From Phycisphaerales bacterium UBA2218 (GTDB lineage: Bacteria > Planctomycetota > Phycisphaerae > Sedimentisphaerales > Anaerobacaceae): a stretch of DNA of 6,533 bases. The DNA is taken from NCBI GenBank assembly GCA_002327785.1, contig DCUI01000341.1:1-6533 (forward strand). Reading direction: 5' to 3'. A program made the translations under genes and the position numbers. A model generated the notes under the pieces. The model was not told the origin of the DNA. It did no database searches and saw only the letters and a program-made list of their open reading frames with translations. Positions 1-6,057 of this stretch are shown piece after piece. Each line of letters begins with the position of its first letter. Positions within the stretch are counted from its first letter, which is position 1.

Positions 1-68
1 CAATTGTCTCCTATTCACTTTTTCGATACATCTTCCGGCCCCGGTTCCTCGGCGTCGGTTGAAGCTCT

Positions 69-350
69 TTGGTCGGGCTTGGAGCCCCCAGGGTGGAGGC
101 GGGGCTCTATCGCGAAGGGACTATGTTCGCGGTCGTCGCCGATGACGTTGCCTATTTGAAGGTGGACGACTCGAACCGGGATGAGTTTCTGCGGGCGGGT
201 TCAGCGCCCTTCGAGCCCTATCCGCACAAGATCAAGACCACGATCCGGACCTACGATCAAATCCCGGCGGACATCCCGGAGGACCCGGGCGAGCTGGCCC
301 AGTGGGCCGAGCGCTCCTGGCTCGTCGCCCGGAAGGCAAAAGGGCTATAG
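69..350 (+). CDS. TfoX N-terminal-domain protein, probably 5'-truncated
   Basis: The reading frame matches the core of the TfoX_N domain (the TfoX/Sxy family, linked to competence regulation). It shows GLYREGTMFAVVADD, then YLKVDDSNR, a PFEPYP turn, and a C-terminal segment like IPEDPGELAQWAERS that ends in a basic tail. The family normally starts about 25 residues earlier with a helix and an MFGG-type motif just before GLYR. Here a stop (TGA 60-62) closes the frame, and only TTG 69, GTG 93 or ATG 123 could start it, so the N-terminal helix and MFGG are missing. No convincing continuation is visible in the other two frames upstream. I infer a truncated, perhaps non-functional copy; a short functional variant starting at TTG 69 cannot be excluded. 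Family assignment is fairly sure, the start is not. Confidence 0.6.
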   Translation: MVGLGAPRVEAGLYREGTMFAVVADDVAYLKVDDSNRDEFLRAGSAPFEPYPHKIKTTIRTYDQIPADIPEDPGELAQWAERSWLVARKAKGL

Positions 351-415
351 AACCCGTGGGATTCCGGACATCCTTCTCTTGACGTGCTGAGAAGTCGCTC
401 GGAAGAAGAGCATCC

Positions 416-444
416 TTGCAGGACCACCGCGGACCTGCTAAATA
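416..444 (+). promoter_or_regulatory. Candidate promoter of the toxin-antitoxin pair
   Basis: TTGCAG (416-421), a 17-nt spacer and TAAATA (439-444) give a plausible sigma-70-type promoter. The predicted transcript would start around 451, only about 2 nt before the antitoxin ATG at 453. No Shine-Dalgarno sequence lies between them, so the mRNA would be nearly leaderless. The AT-rich patch stands out from the GC-rich surroundings. This rests on motif similarity only. Confidence 0.35.
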
Positions 445-452
445 ATCTCGCC

Positions 453-638
453 ATGACTACCGAGGAAATAGCACTGAAGACAATCGAACAGCTCCCTGAG
501 AATGCATCGTGGGAAGACATCCAAGAGCGGATCAACTTCATCGTTGGTGTGCGCAAGGGCCTTCAGGAGTTGGATGAGGGCAAGGGTATTCCTCACGACA
601 AGATCAGGGAGGAGTTCGCCGAATGGCTTACAGACTGA
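453..638 (+). CDS. Antitoxin-like small protein of a toxin-antitoxin pair
   Basis: This is a 61-residue acidic protein beginning MTTEEIALKTIEQLP. It contains the segment ASWEDIQERINFIVGVRKG, and its C-terminal half (EGKGIPHDKIREEFAEWL) reads as an amphipathic helix. Small proteins of this pattern (LPxxASWEDIQxR ... GKxIxHDEV) commonly sit directly upstream of RelE/ParE toxins and act as their antitoxins. I chose ATG 453 because family similarity begins there; the same frame is open back to 384, but that part looks non-coding. The downstream toxin start lies inside this gene with a 16-nt overlap, which implies translational coupling. The expected role is to bind and neutralise the toxin and to autoregulate the operon. 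No classical DNA-binding domain is recognisable by eye. Confidence 0.8.
   Translation: MTTEEIALKTIEQLPENASWEDIQERINFIVGVRKGLQELDEGKGIPHDKIREEFAEWLTD
606..614 (+). promoter_or_regulatory. Strong ribosome binding site of the toxin gene
   Basis: AGGGAGGAG ends 8 nt before the toxin ATG at 623 and lies inside the antitoxin coding sequence. It fixes the toxin start at 623. The antitoxin has no such site, so the toxin has the stronger classical initiation signal. That is unusual for a module in which antitoxin should be in excess, unless the antitoxin is translated from a leaderless mRNA. Confidence 0.7.
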
Positions 639-916
639 TCTGGGCGTCCTCGGCTCGCCTCGATCTCAGGGAACTCGCGTCGTACAATGCCGAATCCCAC
701 CCTTATGCATCTCCCTGTTTCATTCGACACATTTCCCAGGCAGTCGAGCAACTTGCTGATTTTCCCGAATCCGAGCGGATCGTCCCTGAATTTGACGATC
801 CCGTTCTCCGGGAGATCATCCGCAGACCCTGCAGGGTTGCGTGCAGAATCCGACCTCATGAACAGACTGTCGAGATCGTGAGAGTCTGGCATGCGGCGAG
901 GGGAATTCCTCAGTGA
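623..916 (+). CDS. RelE/ParE-family toxin
   Basis: This 97-residue basic protein has the RelE/ParE fold signature. It starts with a strand and helix (MAYRLIWASSARLDLRELASY), continues through a second helix (FIRHISQAVEQLADFPES) and the ERIVPEFDDPVLREIIRR segment, and ends in strands (RVACRIRPHEQTVEIVRVWHAARG). Length and order match the plasmid-stabilisation toxin family, whose members cleave ribosome-bound mRNA or poison DNA gyrase; which of these applies here cannot be read from the sequence. Where relatives usually have a YRIVYRI-like strand, this copy has CRVACRI, so both usual tyrosines are cysteines. That may alter activity. The start overlaps the antitoxin end by 16 nt and has a strong ribosome binding site. 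The gene ends 58 bp from the convergent ftsK stop, and no clear terminator is visible between them. Confidence 0.9.
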   Translation: MAYRLIWASSARLDLRELASYNAESHPYASPCFIRHISQAVEQLADFPESERIVPEFDDPVLREIIRRPCRVACRIRPHEQTVEIVRVWHAARGIPQ

Positions 917-974
917 TAGGCTGCGCCATTAGGTTTCAGTGTCGCCCGCAATTCTCCGCTCACGGCCTTTCGCT

Positions 975-3452
975 CTATTCCTCTTCTTCCTCTTCTTCGT
1001 CCGGATCGGTCGAGAGGTAGCCTTGCTGACCTTCGGTGGCGTAGGCCTTCACTTCGGGCTGGGGCTCGGGCTCTTCCTCCATGCCGGGAAGCGTCATTTG
1101 CGTGCCGGCGTTCATCCGGGCGCGGAGCTGCTCGTATTCCTCCAGGGTCATCAGGACCTCGCGGGCCTGGCTGCCCTTGTAGTCGCCCAGGATGCCGGCA
1201 CCGGCCATCATCTCGATGATCCGCGACGCGCGGGCGTAGCCGATGCTCAGGCGGCGCTGGAGCAGGGAGACGCTCCCCCGCTTGGTCTCCAGCACGACCC
1301 GCACCGCCTCGTCGAACAGATCGTCCTGCGGGATGTCGGCGGCATCGACCTTGCGGAGCTGTGTCAGCTCCGGATGGAACTGCGGCTCGGCCACTTCCTT
1401 GAGGTGCTTGACGATCCGGCGGATCTCCGCGTCGTCGAGGAACGTGCCCTGGGCGCGGATCAGGTCGCTCGTGCCGGGCTTGAGGAAGAGCATGTCGCCC
1501 TCGCCCAGAAGGGTCTCGGCGCCGTTCTGGTCGAGGATGATCCGGCTGTCCATCCGGGCCGCCACGCGGAACCCGACGCGGCACGGCATGTTCGATTTGA
1601 TCAGGCCGGTAACGACCGTCGCCTGCGGTCGTTGCGTGGCCAGGACGATGTGAATCCCGATGGCGCGGCTCTTCTGCGCCAGCCGGACGATGTACGCCTC
1701 GATCTCTTTCGACGCGGTCATCATCAGGTCCGCCAGCTCGTCGATCACGATCACGATGTAGGGCAGCTTCTTGGGGATCTTCGCCTCTTCATCCGGCGTG
1801 CTCGGGTCGAACCGAGCGATGATCTCCTCGGCGCCCAGTTTGTTGAACTCGGCGATGTTCTTGACGCGGGCCTCCGCCAGCAGGGCGTACCGCTCGTCCA
1901 TCTTCACGGTCGCCCATTCGAGGATTTGCACGGCCATCTGGGTCTCGGTCACGATCGGGCACATCAGGTGCGGCACGGTATTGAAAGCGGTCATTTCTAC
2001 CATTTTCGGGTCCACAAGTATCATTTGGACCTCGTCCGGCCGCTTGGTCATCAGGATGCCCACGATGATCGTATTGATACACACACTTTTGCCGGAGCCG
2101 GTCGTGCCGGCGATCAGCAGGTGCGGCATCTTCGTCAGGTCCGACACGAGGGCCTCGCCGGAGGAGTCCTTGCCGAGGAACAGCGGGATGTGCATGCTCT
2201 GCGGCTTGCCGCCCGCGAGCTGCATCATGTTGCTCATCCGGACCTTCTCTTTTTCGTTGTTGGGGACCTCGATGCCAATGGTGTGCTTGCCGGGAATCGG
2301 GGCCACGACGCGGACCGCGCCGGCGCTCAGGGCACGGGCGATGTCGTTCGAGAGGCTCGAAATGTGGCTCACCTTAACCCCCGCCGCCAGCTCCAACTCA
2401 AACATGGTCACAACCGGCCCGGTCTCCGCCGCCACGACACGTGCGTTGACGTTGAACTCGCCCAGCAGTTTCTCCAGGTCCCTGGACTTCGCCTTGACCA
2501 CCTTTTCCTGCAGGGCCTCGTAACCATACTCCGCTTCCGCCAGCAGGCTCAGCGGCGGCAGGGTGTAGCCGTCATAGGAAGGCTGCGTAGAGGCGGGCTT
2601 CTCCAGCCGGATCGGCTGCGGCTTTGGCTTGGCCTCCACGCCCTCGGGCTTGGCCGCGACGGGCACCGGCTCGGCGTCGGTCGCTTCGGCCGCCTGGGGC
2701 TCTTCGACCTCAGCCACCGGCTCTCCGACCACCGGCGGTTCCGGGAGCAGCGGCATGCGGCGCGGCGGTGGAATCGGGGTCTTCTGCGAGGCGCTGAGCC
2801 GCTCCCAGATCTCCGTGAGGGCCTCGGAATGCTCCTTGGCCACCGCCCAGGCAGGCACAATGATGCTGGCGGTCCGACGGACCGCCACGCCGCAGGCCGC
2901 GAACAGGCCGACGATCAGGCTATCCGCCAGCAGCGCCAGGCCGACGATCCATGTCGCCAGGATCAGGATGAATGCCCCGAGCCGGGCGAAATAGCCCTTG
3001 AGGAACACCGTGGTCGAAACGCCCAGCACGCCGCCCGAGCCCATCGGAAACTCGTACACTTTGTGCGGCCAAAAACTATAAAATGTCGCGGAGGCCACCG
3101 CAGTTAGCAGAATCAGGCCGATGATCCGAAAGATCGGCTGACCCACCGGCCAACGGGCCAGCTTGGCAACGCAGTAGCACAGCGCCGAGATCAGGACGAT
3201 GAAGATGCCGGGACCGATGTAATAGAACAGGTAGTATGCGGCGAAAGCCCCCGTCGAGCCGCACCAGTTCGCCGGCGGCTCATTCTGCGGCACCACGTAG
3301 GGACTGGGCCAGTCGGCGATATCAAAGCTCAGACAACTGAACAACAGCACCAGGCACAACCCCGCCCCCAGGCACAACGCCGCCGCCTTGACGCCCGGAC
3401 CGAAGATGACTTCCCTTGCCTTCCTGCCACGCGATCCTTTGTTTCTCTTCAC
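975..3452 (-). CDS. ftsK: DNA translocase FtsK
   Basis: This complete 825-residue FtsK/SpoIIIE ATPase pumps chromosomal DNA through the division site and aligns dif sites for XerCD recombination. Hydrophobic membrane segments occupy about residues 22-43, 69-98, 107-127 and 156-190. A Pro/Ala/Glu-rich linker spans about 220-300, followed by the alpha and beta motor domains. Walker A is GTTGSGKS at 449-456, Walker B is IVIVIDELADLM at 566-577, and the family hallmark LATQRPQATVVTGLIKSN starts at 604. The gamma winged-helix domain (about 711-771, with RRGSVSLLQRR-like and GYARASRI motifs) is present, so DNA-sequence-directed translocation is expected. The protein ends in an acidic tail (DPDEE followed by Glu only). 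The start is GTG 3452, supported by GGAG (3461-3464) 8 nt upstream; the nearby ATG at 3457 hits a stop after two codons. It is transcribed alone here. A large open frame on the opposite strand is its shadow. Confidence 0.97.
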   Translation of the reverse strand: MKRNKGSRGRKAREVIFGPGVKAAALCLGAGLCLVLLFSCLSFDIADWPSPYVVPQNEPPANWCGSTGAFAAYYLFYYIGPGIFIVLISALCYCVAKLARWPVGQPIFRIIGLILLTAVASATFYSFWPHKVYEFPMGSGGVLGVSTTVFLKGYFARLGAFILILATWIVGLALLADSLIVGLFAACGVAVRRTASIIVPAWAVAKEHSEALTEIWERLSASQKTPIPPPRRMPLLPEPPVVGEPVAEVEEPQAAEATDAEPVPVAAKPEGVEAKPKPQPIRLEKPASTQPSYDGYTLPPLSLLAEAEYGYEALQEKVVKAKSRDLEKLLGEFNVNARVVAAETGPVVTMFELELAAGVKVSHISSLSNDIARALSAGAVRVVAPIPGKHTIGIEVPNNEKEKVRMSNMMQLAGGKPQSMHIPLFLGKDSSGEALVSDLTKMPHLLIAGTTGSGKSVCINTIIVGILMTKRPDEVQMILVDPKMVEMTAFNTVPHLMCPIVTETQMAVQILEWATVKMDERYALLAEARVKNIAEFNKLGAEEIIARFDPSTPDEEAKIPKKLPYIVIVIDELADLMMTASKEIEAYIVRLAQKSRAIGIHIVLATQRPQATVVTGLIKSNMPCRVGFRVAARMDSRIILDQNGAETLLGEGDMLFLKPGTSDLIRAQGTFLDDAEIRRIVKHLKEVAEPQFHPELTQLRKVDAADIPQDDLFDEAVRVVLETKRGSVSLLQRRLSIGYARASRIIEMMAGAGILGDYKGSQAREVLMTLEEYEQLRARMNAGTQMTLPGMEEEPEPQPEVKAYATEGQQGYLSTDPDEEEEEEE

Positions 3453-3460
3453 CGCATCGA

Positions 3461-3464
3461 CTCC
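3461..3464 (-). promoter_or_regulatory. Ribosome binding site of ftsK
   Basis: GGAG on the minus strand (CTCC on the plus strand) lies 8 nt upstream of the GTG at 3452. It decides in favour of a GTG start, since there is no in-frame ATG nearby. Confidence 0.6.
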
Positions 3465-3525
3465 AAGCTATGCGGGCCCCGAACGCAGCACGCCGCGTCA
3501 GCAAGCCCCGTCCTATAATCCAGGC

Positions 3526-3554
3526 ATTGTAAGTGTCGGCACCGCCTCCGTCGA
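3526..3554 (-). promoter_or_regulatory. Candidate ftsK promoter
   Basis: On the minus strand, TCGACG (3549-3554), a 17-nt spacer and TACAAT (3526-3531) resemble a sigma-70 promoter. The -10 box matches the consensus at five of six positions. The predicted start near 3519 would give a leader of about 67 nt before the GTG. A weaker alternative in the same place is CCGACA (3534-3539), 16 nt, TATAGG (3512-3517). This is motif-based only. Confidence 0.35.
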
Positions 3555-3711
3555 GCGCCAACTGGAGTCTATATCGGCACTCTCCGGCCGTTTTCTGCAT
3601 TCTTAGGCGCGTTTATACGACCTTTCCCTCCCGCCGCCGGAAGTCGTCACGCGTGGCCCGGCAAGGCTGCACCGTGTTCAGGCGGCACAAGCGTAGAGTG
3701 CGACAGCGGCA

Positions 3712-3730
3712 CGGTGGGCTCCACCCACCG
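3712..3730. repeat. Perfect 7-bp stem hairpin
   Basis: CGGTGGG (3712-3718) and CCCACCG (3724-3730) are exact inverted repeats around a 5-nt CTCCA loop. There is no T-tract on either side, so it is not a standard intrinsic terminator. It lies about 260 bp upstream of ftsK, where no terminator would be expected. Confidence 0.6.
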
Positions 3731-3823
3731 ATCCTCTCCGGGGATACAAGAACCCATCCGAGCGACAAGGGCCGAGCGCCAAGTGCATCCGCAGGTTCCG
3801 CCGATTGACGCAGATCAAGGCTG

Positions 3824-3910
3824 ACCACAAGGACACAGAGGGCCAGAGTCATAGACTCATGACTCTGTCATGCCTCGCTGGCCTTTCCGGCGTCTCCGAG
3901 CCTCCGTGGT
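3824..3910. repeat. Nested inverted repeat with a 9-bp central hairpin
   Basis: The centre is a perfect 9-bp inverted repeat, CAGAGTCAT (3844-3852) and ATGACTCTG (3859-3867), with a 6-nt loop. The outer arms, ACCAC at 3824-3828 and GTGGT at 3906-3910, continue inward with imperfect pairing: about 11 of 17 arm positions match by eye. Most mismatches would become G-U pairs in a minus-strand RNA. The arms contain phrases like GACACAGAG and CTCCGTGGTG, which resemble dispersed intergenic palindromes I recall from some planctomycete genomes (memory, not a search). It could be a decayed miniature mobile element or a structured RNA. Confidence 0.5.
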
Positions 3911-3919
3911 GAATCCACC

Positions 3920-4053
3920 CGTCCCGCCGCATACGCTTCACGAGGCCCGCTTCACGCTTTTTTCTTCTTGTTCCCGGCCCTGGCCCCCACCATAATGTCC
4001 CCAGGAAGACACCGCGGATGCACCTGCGACGAACTGGTTGGAGCACTCACCGC
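3920..4053 (+). repeat. Array element copy A, upstream of the DUF1016 gene
   Basis: This is the first of three imperfect copies. It starts with CGTCCCGCCGC (3920-3930). Compared with copies B and C it carries about 27 extra bases before the -35-like box, and these contain ACGCTTC-type octamer fragments. The conserved core follows: TTGTTC (3968-3973), 17 nt, CATAAT (3991-3996), 6 nt, AGGAAG (4003-4008), 15 nt, CTGCGACG (4024-4031), then a GTTGGAGC-like end. The next gene's ATG-AAG-A follows at 4054. The spacing of the core from CATAAT to CTGCGACG is identical in all three copies, so they share descent. Confidence 0.8.
3968..3996 (+). promoter_or_regulatory. Candidate promoter inside element copy A
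   Basis: TTGTTC (3968-3973), 17 nt, CATAAT (3991-3996). The -10 matches five of six consensus bases and the -35 keeps TTG. The predicted start is the A of AGGAAG at about 4003, giving a 51-nt leader to ATG 4054. The box pair is preserved in the other two copies. Confidence 0.45.
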
Positions 4054-5124
4054 ATGAAGAGACAACCGAAGAAACAGCCACTTTCCGAAGGACTCGTACC
4101 AGCGGTGGGGGTAATCCCCGGATCGGAGTACGGCCGGCTCCTGGCGGAAATCAAGGACCGGGTTCGTTCGGCGCAGTACGAGGCGCTCCGTGCGGTCAAC
4201 AAGGAACTCGTGGCACTCTATTGGGACATCGGCCGGATGATCGTTGAACGGCAAGTGGCTGGTCTTCACGGCGAAGCTGTCGTCAAGCAGTTGGCGGAGG
4301 ACTTGCAGCGGGAGTTCCCAGGAGTCAGAGGCCTTTCCTGGCGCAATCTCTTTAACATGAGCGAATTCTTTCAGGCGTACCGCGACCACCCAAAATTGCA
4401 GCCAATGGTTGCAATAGTCACCTGGACCCACAACCTGGTCATCATCCAGCGGTGCAAGGACCCGCTGGAACGCGAGTTTTACATCCGCATGACCCGCAAG
4501 TTCGGCTGGTCCAAGAACGTCCTGATCCACCACATCGAGAATCAATCCTACGAGAAGACCCTGCTCGGCCAGACGAACTTCGACGAGGCGGTCACGCCGG
4601 AACTGCGTTCGCAGGCCAAACTGGCGGTGAAGGACGACTACACATTCGATTTCCTGGAATTGGGCGAACCGCACGCGGAGCGGGACCTGGAACGGGCGAT
4701 GGTCGCCCGAATCGAAGAATTTCTGCGAGCCATGGGCGGCCTGTTCGCCTTCGTCGGCAGTCAGTACCGACTTGAAGTAGACGACAGGGAGTACTTCATC
4801 GATCTGTTGCTTTTCCACCGGCGTCTCAAATGTCTTGTTGCCGTCGAACTGAAGGTAGGCGAGTTCGAGCCGGAATACGTGGGCAAGATGCAGTTCTACC
4901 TCGCAGCGTTGGACGACCGGGCCCGCGAGGAGGGCGAAAACCCCTCCATCGGGATCATCCTGTGCAAGGAGAAACGCCGAACCATCGTGGAATACGCGCT
5001 GCGCGATGCCCAAAGGCCGATCGGCGTAGCGACCTATCGGATCGTCAAACGTCTGCCGAAAGAGCTGAAGGGCCAATTCCCCTCGCCCGAGCAGATTGGC
5101 AAGTTGCTCGACGATCTCGGGTGA
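4054..5124 (+). CDS. DUF1016 / YhcG-type PD-(D/E)XK nuclease-domain protein
   Basis: This 356-residue, full-length member of the DUF1016 family has an N-terminal DUF1016_N helical domain from about residue 28 (LLAEIKDRVRSAQYEALRAVN, then ALYWDIGRMIVERQ and LSWRNLFNMSEFFQAY). A middle segment resembles the family's PWGHN...GWSxNVL pattern (TWTHNLVIIQRCKDP, FGWSKNVLIHHIE). The C-terminal PD-(D/E)XK-type nuclease core has catalytic-type residues D250 (YFIDLLLFH) and E265-x-K267 (AVELK), followed by GKMQFYLAALDD. Relatives occur in defence islands and near restriction systems; the biochemical role is poorly defined, so nuclease activity is inferred from the fold. I chose ATG 4054 over ATG 4018 because similarity begins after it, GGAG (4040-4043) precedes it, and 4018 lies within the repeat element. 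The gene is intact and its promoter probably lies in copy A. Confidence 0.93.
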   Translation: MKRQPKKQPLSEGLVPAVGVIPGSEYGRLLAEIKDRVRSAQYEALRAVNKELVALYWDIGRMIVERQVAGLHGEAVVKQLAEDLQREFPGVRGLSWRNLFNMSEFFQAYRDHPKLQPMVAIVTWTHNLVIIQRCKDPLEREFYIRMTRKFGWSKNVLIHHIENQSYEKTLLGQTNFDEAVTPELRSQAKLAVKDDYTFDFLELGEPHAERDLERAMVARIEEFLRAMGGLFAFVGSQYRLEVDDREYFIDLLLFHRRLKCLVAVELKVGEFEPEYVGKMQFYLAALDDRAREEGENPSIGIILCKEKRRTIVEYALRDAQRPIGVATYRIVKRLPKELKGQFPSPEQIGKLLDDLG

Positions 5125-5157
5125 GAATCGCCGAGGACCAACGCTGGCTTCCTCCCT

Positions 5158-5281
5158 CACGTTTCCACCCGGCGTCCCGCCGCTACTTTTCCCTTGCCAC
5201 TTCGCAGTCGCTTCGTCCATAATCCTTCCAGGAAGACGCCCGGGATCAACCTGCGACGCATGAATTGGAGCCTGAGGCGGG
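5158..5281 (+). repeat. Array element copy B, upstream of the RhuM remnant
   Basis: The copy begins with CACGTTTCCACCCGG, then CGTCCCGCCGC (5173-5183) and a pyrimidine-rich CTTTTCCCTTG-like stretch that nearly matches copy C. The core is TTGCCA (5194-5199), 18 nt, CATAAT (5218-5223), 6 nt, AGGAAG (5230-5235), 15 nt, CTGCGACG (5251-5258), then a TGAATTGGAGCC end and AGGCGG. From 5282 the sequence no longer matches the other copies. Unlike copies A and C, it stops about 50 bp before the next start codon. It begins 33 bp after the DUF1016 stop. Confidence 0.8.
5194..5223 (+). promoter_or_regulatory. Candidate promoter inside element copy B
   Basis: TTGCCA (5194-5199), 18 nt, CATAAT (5218-5223). 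The -35 matches four of six and the -10 five of six consensus bases. The predicted start is near 5230, with a leader of about 104 nt to ATG 5334, twice as long as in copies A and C. Confidence 0.45.
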
Positions 5282-5333
5282 TTGTCGGCGTACGGGTTGG
5301 GGCTGCTGCGTCCTGTGAGATGGAGACAAAGCG

Positions 5334-5880
5334 ATGGTCGACGATCCGGCGAATGAAACCGGGAATCTCCCCGTCCTGCCCGACGATCCCGGCCAGTTCA
5401 TTCTGTACCAGACGCAGGACGGCCGGACCCGTGTAGAATGTCGGTTCCAGAACGAGACGATCTGGCTGAGCCAAGCCTTGATGGCCGAGCTTTACCAGAC
5501 GAGCAAACAGAACATAAGTCTTCATCTACAAAACCTTTATAGAGAGGGAGAACTGGACCCAGATCGAGTTGTCAAGGAATACTTGACAACTGGGCCGGAT
5601 GGAAAGACATACGGCATCCTTCACTACAACCTGGACGCCATTCTGACGGTCGGCTACCGCGTCAAAAGCCATCGTGGCACCCAGTCGCGCATGATGATGC
5701 CCTGGCCAAGGCCGAGCTTGGTACGAAAAGTGGCGCGCCGAGCAGGCGGCGTTGCCCAGTCCGGTCGAAGAGCGGTTCGACAGAGCAGTCGAGCAGATCA
5801 GGCAGTTGGAACAGTCGCCGCCGCCCGACCAGCCCAAACAGAGACGGAAGAATCAAGGAAAGAATGGCGGCTCGCGATAG
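5334..5880 (+). pseudogene. RhuM-type virulence protein gene, internally deleted and frameshifted
   Basis: Codons 1 to about 118 (5334-5690) match the N-terminal part of RhuM-family proteins: FILYQTQDGRTRVECRF, ETIWLSQALMAELYQTSKQNISLHLQN, EGELDPDRVVKEYLTT, YNLDAILTVGYRVKSHRGTQ. After RGTQ the frame no longer reads as RhuM. The end of such a protein reappears in other frames: ALAKAEL in frame 2 at about 5699-5719, then YEKWRAEQAALPSPVEERFDRAVEQ in frame 1 from 5722, ending at TAG 5878-5880. The junction near 5690 removes the middle of a protein that is usually about 330 residues, and one base is missing near 5720. The original frame runs on as nonsense to 6047. ATG 5334 is supported by GGAG (5322-5325) 8 nt upstream. 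The N-terminal domain might still be made. RhuM function is poorly known. Confidence 0.8.
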
Positions 5881-5888
5881 TGTCTCAT

Positions 5889-5917
5889 CCCTGGGCCGGA
5901 GGCGGCAGGCCGCAGGG
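5889..5917. repeat. Hairpin just after the RhuM remnant
   Basis: CCCTGGGCC (5889-5897) pairs with GGCC-G-CAGGG (5908-5917), giving a 9-bp stem with one bulged G and a 10-nt loop. It lies 9 nt after the old RhuM stop codon at 5880. There is no T-tract after it (GGGAAACG follows), so it is at best an atypical terminator or a 3'-end structure. Confidence 0.4.
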
Positions 5918-5919
5918 AA

Positions 5920-5951
5920 ACGCTTCCACACTTCTACGCTTGCACGCTTCC
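5920..5951. repeat. 8-bp tandem repeat, four units
   Basis: Four adjacent octamers read ACGCTTCC, ACACTTCT, ACGCTTGC, ACGCTTCC (5920-5951), with a further ACG following. The first and last units are identical and the middle two differ at one or two bases. Fragments of the same octamer occur in the extra segment of copy A (about 3931-3957). The array abuts and slightly overlaps the left end of element copy C. Confidence 0.65.
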
Positions 5952-5978
5952 ACGTGGCGTCCCGCCGCCGCTTTTCCC

Positions 5979-6007
5979 TTGTTCCCCGCCCTTGCCCCCG
6001 CCATGAT
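5979..6007 (+). promoter_or_regulatory. Candidate promoter inside element copy C
   Basis: TTGTTC (5979-5984), 17 nt, CATGAT (6002-6007). The -10 matches four of six consensus bases, weaker than in the other copies. The predicted start is near 6014, with a leader of about 58 nt to ATG 6072. Confidence 0.4.
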
Positions 6008-6057
6008 ACTCCCAGGAAGGCAATGCAGACGAAGCTGCGACGAATGAGTTGTAGCCC

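Larger units (their letters stand above)
3453..3919. other. Gene-free divergent region between ftsK and the repeat array
   Basis: I see no convincing gene here on either strand; the short open frames lack family similarity. The part next to ftsK holds its likely ribosome binding site and promoter. The remainder carries two hairpins (3712-3730 and 3844-3867), and the second sits inside a larger degenerate inverted repeat (3824-3910). The sequence reads like intergenic repeat debris and leads into the first copy of the array element at 3920. Confidence 0.6.

Noticed and set aside
910..1584. Open frame of 224 codons on the minus strand
   Set aside because: It is a second frame over the ftsK 3' end, composed mostly of Arg, Pro and Gly, with no recognisable domain.
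939..3107. Long open frame of 722 codons on the plus strand
   Set aside because: It is antisense to ftsK, is rich in His, Arg, Leu and Asp as expected of a GC-rich shadow frame, and shows no family motif. FtsK on the other strand has all its diagnostic motifs.
3514..3519. Perfect TATAAT on the plus strand as a promoter
   Set aside because: No -35-like sequence lies at 16-18 nt upstream (CGCCGC there), and no plus-strand gene follows for more than 500 bp.
3952..5220. Open frame of 422 codons on the minus strand
   Set aside because: It is the reverse-strand shadow of the DUF1016 gene and runs into two repeat copies. The plus-strand protein has clear domains.
5691..6047. C-terminal extension of the RhuM frame as a real novel domain
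   Set aside because: After RGTQ this frame is low-complexity Arg/Ala/Ser text that continues through the hairpin, the octamer repeat and element copy C. The true RhuM tail is readable in other frames.
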